NCBI GenBank assembly: GCA_038087015.1
Contig: JASBNA010000120.1
Span: 1 to 57,296, forward strand
Source of the DNA: Cerrena zonata
Taxonomy: Eukaryota; Basidiomycota; Agaricomycetes; Polyporales; Cerrenaceae
Reading direction: 5' to 3'
DNA: 57,296 nt
The stretch's first letter is position 1, and every line of letters starts with the position of its first letter. The notes beneath the pieces were generated by a model. It had not been told where the DNA came from and did not search any database. It was given only the letters and a program-made list of their open reading frames with translations. Of the stretch, positions 50,268 through 57,296 are shown piece after piece. Made by a program: the position numbers and the translations under genes.

Positions 50268-50537
50268 TGTGGGCGATCAGAGAAGGGGTGTTTTTAAACA
50301 TGGCTCAGATACCAGATATGCCTCCTCTCCTAAGCAGCCAATGGCAGCAGAGATACCATACTTACCCGCCAGATAAGAACTCATTACATTCCTCAGATCA
50401 CATCGGGCTTTCATTGTAAGTGCGACTCTAGATAAGATTACTGTAGATTGCACATAGTAAACTCTATTCCACCAACACGTATTCATTACAACCTCAACAC
50501 TACATTATCCACCCATTCCCCTTCAAGCAACACACCC

Positions 50538-51950
50538 CTACAGCTCAAGTGGTGGCTTCGCGTATCGACATCCTTCAAGTCGCTCACAAAAATCAGCCAC
50601 GTGTAAAATGCCCCTCTCACGCAGCTCGGGCAAGTATCTAGCACGTATAGCTTTCTTGACCGCTGGAATCATTTTCTGCCCCAGGTAATGCGGCATAAAG
50701 ACCACTCTCTGCACTCCTCGTTCGACACTCTCTGCGATATGTCTACGATGCCAGCGCGTGAGCTTGAAGATGAAAGTAGAGTTTTCAAGTTGACCCCAGG
50801 CCAATTCGAATATAATCGTACGGACAGTGGGAGGGAGGGATTGGAGGAGGTAGATGTGCCTGTCCATGTCTTTCCTCTTGAGTACGATACTAACCGTGTC
50901 TAGCTTGGGAAAGTATTTCAGTCCGAGAGCTTCCCAGTACATGGCAACACGATCTGTCATACAAAATCAGCATAAGCTCTGGGTAACATCTTGGCGGAAT
51001 AAGGAATGCGTACTTGGTACAGAAATACAATTTCGCATAATGGTTCTCCCGTCTTTGCCAAACCGCAAGGTTTTCAATGATGGCCACAAATATCCCTTCA
51101 ACTCCTCGAATACAGGAATAAACTCGATACCTTGATCATCCGTTAAATCAAGTGTCTCCAGCGATTGGAGAAAGGGTCGGATCCCTTCAACGAATCCAGC
51201 AAAATGCCCCTCTTTACGAAGGGAATAGTGCGATAGCGTCTTCAAAGGAGGACATACGGTTCTATGCAAGACCACGGCATTGGGATCGACGGAGGCAGGA
51301 GGTATGTGTTGCCGTTCGGTATCACCGTGACAAAAGAGATGTTCGACACCAGGAAAGATTGTGAAAAGATAGTCGAATATGTACGGCTGGGGGTCCCATC
51401 TCGGTGGTTCATAAGTGACAGAATCGAGTCTGATGGTCTTTACCCAATCCCTCGAGCAATTCTCTTCGTCCGATCCCTCCACGAGACGCAAAGGGAGGAA
51501 AGATTCATGATGAAGTGTAAGGTTCACCATCTCTAGTTCCGTCAGATTGGGAAGCAGAGTAGTCAGCGTCATCAGTGTCCGAAATGTCAACACGGTGGGT
51601 GTGGGGTCGTCGCAGAGTGCGGAGATCCGGTATTCTATAGTCAGTGCTCGAATGTAACTGAGATCTCTGGTGATCCTGTATAGATTGTGGAGGATAGAGT
51701 GGAGGTCGAGTTCTGGTTTGTCGAATAAGATGACAGTGGGATGGCCGAAGAGCAGGGAATGAGCGGTGGGGAACCATGTTTTGGAGACTAACGTGCAGGC
51801 TTTGAGTACATCTTTATCCTCGCGGGCGTATTCAATTATTTGCATGATAAGTTCAACAGGGAGAGGAGGGATATTGGAAGGCTCATTGTAAAGAATAGAC
51901 GGTAGGCCTAGCCACAAGCTATGGAGAGTAGAGGTAAGATTTGACAACAT
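50538..51950 (-). CDS. F-box-like protein, paralogue 1
   Basis: Two exons, 51014-51950 and 50538-50953 on the minus strand, give 1353 nt (450 residues). The N-terminal F-box-like motif is LPVELIMQIIEYA followed by LKACTLVSKTWFPTAHSLLF, so the protein may act as a substrate receptor in SCF ubiquitin ligases. The rest resembles irregular leucine-rich segments (TLLPNLTELEMVNLTL, SLETLDLTDDQGIEF). The last exon has the block TVRTIIFELAWG and RVVFMPHYLG, shared with the plus-strand paralogue at 54402. Family membership with an F-box is fairly clear; any target is unknown. The first exon starts at MLSNLTSTLHS. Confidence 0.65.
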
Positions 51951-52226
51951 GGTATGGATGGTAAAATGCGAATACCAGCCTGCTATTTATTTGCCTCAAA
52001 TCGAGGTGATTAGTTCAGTGGCGTCAGGACAAGGAATAGTTTCCATCATTTCGAGTTTAAACAAATCCTTGTCTTCCATTGTCTTTATAAGGAAATTCAT
52101 CATCAAACCTCACGACGTTGTATTCATCTAGAAAAAAGACAACAACATCGCAGTCATCACATGTGTGCACCTACCTACACAACAATCACCAAAAGAAGCA
52201 ACCTCGATCAGAGATTTGTGACCTTG

Positions 52227-54102
52227 CTACGAGTCCTCCCCATCAATGTAAAGCGTCCCAGGCGTTCGCTTAGGCATATGTCTTCGTCTCCTCAACCTTC
52301 TCCTCTCCTTCCTCCTCGATTTCGCAGTACTCTCTGGTATCGGCGTCGGTTTCAGATCAAACGCCAATGCCATATTTCCTAAAGGCAATGAAGCCTTCCA
52401 CGGGACCTCTTTATGTTCTCCATCAGTCTCTGCAATCAATCTGGAAACTATACATCCGTGTTCTGAAGATGCTGTGAATGTGCCTCTGAGATCGACAAAA
52501 TCCTCGTCTTGGTGTAAGACATGAGTGTCTGCGATGGAGATAGGAGCAGTGATATTGATATCTGGTGGAGTTTCGGAGAGGGTTGTGTGGAAGTTGAGTA
52601 CGACTTGGCCGTTTGGCCGGTTGAGAACTGGAGTAGGTTGACTCAGGTAGTCGGTAGGTAGAGAAAGTATCTGGATTATAGAATAAGTGAGACAGGAAAG
52701 AAAGAAAATGCTGTGTCCCGTACCTGTACTCTGCTTCCAATGGGCGGAGAAATGTCACCTTCCAAAGCGAGAGTACCCCGTCCAGGGTCGGCAGAGTTAA
52801 TTCTGAACACCTGTTCTGGTGCCTAGATATCCGCTTTCAGTAACACATCTTACACAGATTAAAACTGTCTCACCTGGCGCGGAGTAATTCCCAAATAGAA
52901 ATTCCAATCGCGAAACGCGAGATTGATATCTTTCGCACTCAGCATCCTGTGCTTCTTGATCGCTGCAATAAGGATCTCTGTCGGATTTTCATCATTCAAA
53001 GTATGAACCAAGTTGCCTTCTGAACTATCTTTCTCGTCATGTTAGTCACAATCACCAGAAAGGAACGAATGACCATACTCACGAAGTAACGAAAAGATGG
53101 TTTGTGATGGCCTTCAACGCCGGAAAGACAAGCTTATGTCTTGCGGGAGCATGAGCATCGAGACAGATGCCAACTGCACCGGATGAGTGGATTACATTAT
53201 TGTAAAATAGTGTAAATGGTCTCCCAGTGACGAACGGGGTCGAACTTGTCATAAGACCAAGCTGAAGTAAGTACGAAGTACAGTCAGTGGTCGTACAGCC
53301 CGCCAAATAGACAGAAACATACTGTTGTGGCTTTTCGGAATCTGGTCAGGGACTGCGAGATACCTTCAGGTGAAGTATCTGACAAGTAAAGAATAGTTTT
53401 CACGTTTTCAGGGCTATGTATATACGTCAGAATAGTCAATTGGCACTAAGGTCTGGAAGAACATACTCACCCTACGTCCTTAATCTCTTCCGGAAGAGGT
53501 GGTAGCTCTCTCATCCTAGGCCACGTCTCTCCATCGAAAGTCGAAGGAGGCAATTCTCCCATGAACCCCTCGCCTACACTCTCCTCCTCCTCCGTCATGC
53601 CGACCTTTCTCGCCATATGCCACCTCCCAACCTGTGTCACTGGACGACCAGGAATCGTGCTCCTAAACACCTTCGCCCTGTCTCCATCAAACTCTGCCCA
53701 CGAACACACCGTCACACCCTCCCCGTCCCCACGAAACAACGCTTTCCCTTGCAACTTCTTCAACCTCACCACATCCTTCTCTCGTATTCGATACCTCCTC
53801 CTACCTATCAGTGCTTCAGCCATCTTGCCTTCTCTCTCCAGCATCTCTATCAATTCTGCCTTCAGCGTCGGGATGCTTTTCGTCCTCTCCAGATTTAGAG
53901 GTGAGGAAAGACATCCGACCGTGTTCGGATGACTAGTGAAGATTTTAACCATGTCCGAGAGATGGGACGGGGAGAGAGATGGAGAAGGTGAGATAGAGAA
54001 AAGGAGTGTGTTCGAAGGGTCTCGTGTTTGAGACCAGGCAGTTAGGTGTTCGAGGAGAGTGCCGCCAGAACGAGACACGAGGGTGCGGGCTGCTAGAGCC
54101 AT
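52227..54102 (-). CDS. FIST-domain-like conserved fungal protein
   Basis: The start MALAARTLVSRSGGTL (54102) opens a long first exon with TVGCLSSPLNLERTK and FRSTIPGRPVTQVGRWHMA. Later exons carry the phrase ASSTPFVTGRPFTLF-like, here MTSSTPFVTGRPFTLFYNN, then AVGICLD and SEGNLVHTLNDENPTEILIA. The protein ends in a basic tail, RKERRRLRRRRHMPKR. These phrases match my memory of basidiomycete proteins labelled FIST, a putative sensory ligand-binding fold, but I cannot confirm by search. About six exons are inferred. The 5' end of this gene, including the start codon, has been duplicated downstream at 55910-56159. Confidence 0.5.
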
Positions 54103-54401
54103 CCTGCTTGTTGCTGATGACAGCTATAGTATCTTCTCGTATAGTGAGGAATTAAGAATCAAACCGCTAGTTCCTACAAGCTATAGCGAGACTTGTTACA
54201 GTCACTATTAGTACTCGAGTTACTAGTACACAGTCTATAGATTCCTTGTATAATTGCTCAGGCTCTACACCGATCGATCAATTCGATCAATTCGAACATT
54301 GGCACCACGGTGGCATGAGGCCTGGCTGCGTCCACTACTAATGGTCATTTTACCTCCAGAAACACCTCTTCACGAGATATCAAGCAAAGCCGCAAGATAA
54401 A
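54103..54401. other. Divergent promoter region, FIST-like gene / F-box paralogue 2
   Basis: About 300 bp between divergent start codons. It is duplicated in diverged form at 56160-56416. Repeated GATCAATTCGA-type strings lie near 54274-54298. No specific regulatory site is claimed. Confidence 0.4.
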
Positions 54402-55889
54402 ATGGGGTATGCTTTCTTAACCTGCTTTATTCCAGGCAAAAGAAACTCCAGACCCTCCACAGTACTCCGAGTCAAGAAAGGAAGAGAGTCGCTCCTTTCA
54501 AGTTCCTCAGAACCCCAGTTTCCCTTCCTTCCTATGGAACTCATCTTCCAAATTATAGAGCATGCCTATGCTGACCAGGCGACTCTCGGGTCATGTGCAT
54601 TGATTTGCAGAGCGTGTCTCCCTATCGCGCGGGCCATCCTCTACGAGCATGTCACGGTCAAGCTTTCGTCTCAAGACGTGTCTACTGGCACCTTCGTCCA
54701 TACGTTTATTGCTACTTCTGTCAATCATATTCGCTGTTTGACTCTGGAGAGTAAACCCTATCTGATAACTAAACGACCTACTCTCAAGCTGAAGGACTTG
54801 GTCTCGATAACGAGTATGATTCCAAACTTGAGGAAATTGAAGCTCAGGGATCTTTCCCTTGACTTCAATGACATCATTTCCTCCAATAGTCAAGACATGC
54901 CCCTAACACAACAGAATTCAGTAAAGACCGTCGAACTCCGTTTTCTAACGATCTGTTCACCAAGGGGAAATCACCAACCGACGATATTTGAATATCTTTT
55001 TGCCTCATTCCCTGCAATTCAACATATTATCTACCGAAGCATCATAAATTTTCAACTTCCAATTCGCATAACCTCCACGGACGTAGTAGCTGGCCCTTCA
55101 CGATCGTTATCATGCCACAACGTATTCAGATTTCGAACATTCTTCGAAAACATCCGACCCTTTCTCAACTCGTTCGAGATCATCGACTATACTCCATACC
55201 TCGGCTCCCCCGACACCGACTTATCCGACTTTGACGAATTGCACGTACTCTGTGCATCAGTAACCCCCAAGAGGTTGAAGGTTTTACGATTCTGTATTGC
55301 ACCGCCAATGGAGATCTGTCTTGACTTCAAGAGACTCAAACTTAACAACTCGGACGCTCCGAGCCCAGGTAAGGAGCTTCTTATATTCCTTCAAAATCAA
55401 TATGTGCTAACTCTCTTCTATCATCGGTCCTTTGGCTGTTGAACAGATCACCCCGAAGGGCTTTGGCGAGACATGGGGTGGCGAGACTACACCGTCTTAC
55501 ACACGATCTATATAGTCATTGGGATGCCCACAGTTCTCTTTATCATGCACATCTATATCCTCCCCTTCCTTCCCACTTCGATCCGTACCATTGTATTCGA
55601 ACTAGCCTGGGGCGAACGGGGCAAGATTGAACCGTCCCTCAAATGGTTGGACGCACCGTACGTGGAGAAATGCGTCGAAGGTCTGCCAAACCTGGAGGAA
55701 GTAGTCTTCATGCCGCATTACCTGGGACACACATTGACGCAATCCACACAGAACTCCATACGTACACAGCTTGCTAACTTAGATGCACGTGGACTTTTAC
55801 GCATCGCTAGTGTTTGTGAGTCGGTGGATTGGTGGCAGTACGAGAGACCTGGTAGAGCTTATTCTAGGCTCGGTACGAGGCTTATCTAA
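54402..55889 (+). CDS. F-box-like protein, paralogue 2
   Basis: Two exons, 54402-55368 and 55447-55889, sum to 1410 nt (469 residues). The F-box-like motif is LPMELIFQIIEHA, followed by LGSCALICRACLPIARAILY. Leucine-rich segments follow (SMIPNLRKLKLRDLSLD, LDFKRLKL). The last exon begins DHPEGLWRDMGWRDY and contains SIRTIVFELAWG and EVVFMPHYLG, then ARGLLRIASVCESV. The last two blocks match paralogue 1 at 50538. It lies in direct repeat with paralogue 3. No lesion is seen, so it is probably intact. Confidence 0.65.
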
Positions 55890-55909
55890 GTTTCTTTATA
55901 TTGTAGCTG

Positions 55910-56159
55910 CTGTCCTTTCTCCTCTCTCTAACATCTCTATTAGTTGATCCTGCCTTAAATGCTGAATGCTTTTTATCCTCTCCAATTTTATCGGCGAGGA
56001 AAGACATCCAATCGTGTTCGGGTGACTAGTGAAGATTTTGACCATGTTCGAAGTATGGGACAGTGAGAGAGATAGTCTTGTGGTTGAGACCAGACTACTA
56101 TATTGGATGTTGGAGGACGGTGTTGCTGGAGCGAGACATGAGGATGTGGACTAGAGTCA
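55910..56159 (-). pseudogene. Duplicated 5' fragment of the FIST-like gene
   Basis: Minus-strand sequence matches the first exon of the gene at 52227-54102, from the start codon (56159) through MVKIFTSHPNT-like codons to about residue 85. The frame stops soon after the start, at an in-frame stop about 20 codons in, and further changes break the rest. Nothing of the remaining exons follows, because the duplication ends here. It is a by-product of the segmental duplication that created the neighbouring F-box paralogue. Confidence 0.8.
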
Positions 56160-56416
56160 TCTTGCCTGCTGCTAGTGATAGTATCTTTTCGTATATAGCG
56201 AAGCAGGACTAGAATCGTTAGTAAGTCAAGCTATAGCTGGTGTTGCGGTTATCAATAGTCGAGTATGATTGATCGCTTGCTCCATACCGACGATCAATCA
56301 ATGCGATCAATTCGAACACTGGCATTCAAGTTGGTGCGACCGTGGCATAGTTGGCACAAGCACTTTACCTCCGTGAACACAAGTCGAAGATATCAAGTAA
56401 ACCGGCAAGATACGTG

Positions 56417-57296
56417 ATGGGATACGCTTTCTTAGCTTGCTGTATTCCAGGCAGAAGAAATTCTCCCCAGTCCTCCACAGACTCCCGGGTCAAGAAAGGA
56501 AGACAGTTGCTCCTTTCTTCGGAACCCAATTGGCAGCGTCCCTTCCTGCCTATTGAACTCATCTTTCAAATCATAGAACATGCCTATGATGATTTAGATA
56601 CAGTCAAGTCCTGTGCATTGCTTTGCAAGATATGTCTCCCTATCGCACAGGCCATTCTCTTCGAGCGTATCAAGGTCCAGCTTCCGGCTCAAGACGTGTC
56701 TGTTCACACCATTCATGAACATATCGCGAGTCTTGTCAGTCATATGCGTTGTCTGACTTTGGAGAGCATACCATTTCGAAAAAACGCTTTACATGCTCTC
56801 AAGTTGAAGAACTTGGTCTCGATAACGAGTCTAATTCCAAACTTGAGGAAGTTGAAACTCAACAATCTTTGTCTTGACTTTAATGGTATCGTATCTTCCG
56901 ATAGTCAAGATATGTCTCTACCACGGCAGAACTCAGTCAAGACCGTCGAACTCCGTCATCTAACGATCCTCAGGCTTTCACCGGGGGAAAATCACCAACC
57001 AACAATATTCGAATATCTTTTCACCTCATTCCCCGCAATTCAACATCTTATTTGCGTAGACATCAAGAATATACGACCTCCACACCGCATGGCCTCTACG
57101 GACCTATTGGCTGTCCCTCTGAGGTCGTTATCATACCACGATATGAACAATTTTAACTCATTCTTCGAAAGTATTCGACCCTTTCTCAATTCAATCGAGA
57201 TCATCGACTATGCTCCGTACTATGGTTTATCCGAATTCGACGAATTCCGCCTGCTCTGTGAATCTGTGTCCCCCAAGAGGTTGAAAGTTCTACGAA
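56417..57296 (+). CDS. F-box-like protein, paralogue 3 (runs off window)
   Basis: An uninterrupted frame runs from ATG 56417 to the last base. It reads MGYAFLACCIPGRRNS, then the F-box-like LPIELIFQIIEHAY and VKSCALLCKICLPIAQAIL. It closely parallels paralogue 2 through LIPNLRKLKLNNLCLD, NSVKTVELRHLTI, TIFEYLFTSFPAIQHL and SPKRLKVLR at the window edge. No stop interrupts the visible 293 codons, so this copy may be functional. The final exon is outside the window. Confidence 0.65.
   Translation, partial: MGYAFLACCIPGRRNSPQSSTDSRVKKGRQLLLSSEPNWQRPFLPIELIFQIIEHAYDDLDTVKSCALLCKICLPIAQAILFERIKVQLPAQDVSVHTIHEHIASLVSHMRCLTLESIPFRKNALHALKLKNLVSITSLIPNLRKLKLNNLCLDFNGIVSSDSQDMSLPRQNSVKTVELRHLTILRLSPGENHQPTIFEYLFTSFPAIQHLICVDIKNIRPPHRMASTDLLAVPLRSLSYHDMNNFNSFFESIRPFLNSIEIIDYAPYYGLSEFDEFRLLCESVSPKRLKVLR

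Larger units (their letters stand above)
53825..57296. repeat. Segmental duplication, two units in direct orientation
   Basis: Unit A begins near 53825 inside the first exon of the FIST-like gene and runs through the F-box gene at 54402. Unit B begins near 55910 and runs to at least the window end through the F-box gene at 56417. Matching landmarks include GAGGAAAGACATCC, GACTAGTGAAGATTTT, the upstream GATCAATTCGAACA tract (54290 and 56310) and the paralogous F-box exons. The offset falls from about 2.1 kb to 2.0 kb, so unit B has lost short pieces. Confidence 0.85.

Noticed and set aside
54402..54440. N-terminal MGYAFL in F-box paralogues 2 and 3 as a myristoylation site
   Set aside because: Tyr after Gly2 and Leu at position 6 do not fit the consensus, unlike the RING protein start.

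Overview
The window looks like nuclear DNA of a basidiomycete fungus, most likely an agaricomycete. Nearly every host gene is split by short introns of about 50-70 nt with GT...AG ends. The gene families (DUF4203 membrane proteins, F-box paralogues, 2OG-Fe(II) oxygenase expansions, Tc1/IS630-like DDE elements, Ty1/copia remnants) fit that group. No tRNA, rRNA or CRISPR array was recognised.

Layout. (1) 1-9.6 kb is repeat territory. It holds a broken multi-exon gene for a 2OG-Fe(II) oxygenase of the large fungal family that I tentatively relate to TET/JBP (about 1640-6877), then a broken DDE transposase (7628-9623). (2) 9.6-22.0 kb is a very AT-rich, almost CpG-free block with no host gene. 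It contains a decayed minus-strand Ty1/copia element (about 12.92-20.4 kb) interrupted by a younger 2.1-kb insert with terminal inverted repeats (13323-15412), plus a second, more decayed copy of the leader of the DDE element. (3) 22.0-57.3 kb is a compact, CpG-containing, gene-dense region.

Host genes in order: DUF4203 membrane protein (-), RRP6 nuclear exosome exonuclease (+), DUG2 glutathione-degradation peptidase with WD40 repeats (-), SCC2/Mis4 cohesin loader (+), Sec14-type lipid transfer protein (-), RPAP3-like TPR co-chaperone (-), secreted PEBP-like protein (-), METTL25/RRNAD1-like methyltransferase-fold protein (+), RING-H2 ubiquitin ligase with an N-myristoylation-type start (+), urease accessory GTPase UreG (-), F-box protein (-), FIST-like protein (-), and two tandem F-box paralogues (+), the last running off the window. 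These are mostly unrelated housekeeping genes; RRP6/DUF4203 and DUG2/SCC2 are divergent pairs with short shared upstream regions.

Most interesting biology: the repeat block carries a directional decay signature. Premature stops in the oxygenase gene, and stops and catalytic-residue losses in the transposase, are the kind made by C-to-T or G-to-A changes. The two copies of the DDE leader differ largely by such changes. CpG is nearly absent across 9.6-22.3 kb, and the loss runs into the last exon of the DUF4203 gene. This suggests methylation-linked mutation of mobile DNA spreading into a neighbouring gene, in a locus that also carries a dead relative of enzymes that may oxidise methylcytosine. 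A second item is a recent segmental duplication (53.8-57.3 kb) that copied an F-box gene plus the 5' end of its neighbour.
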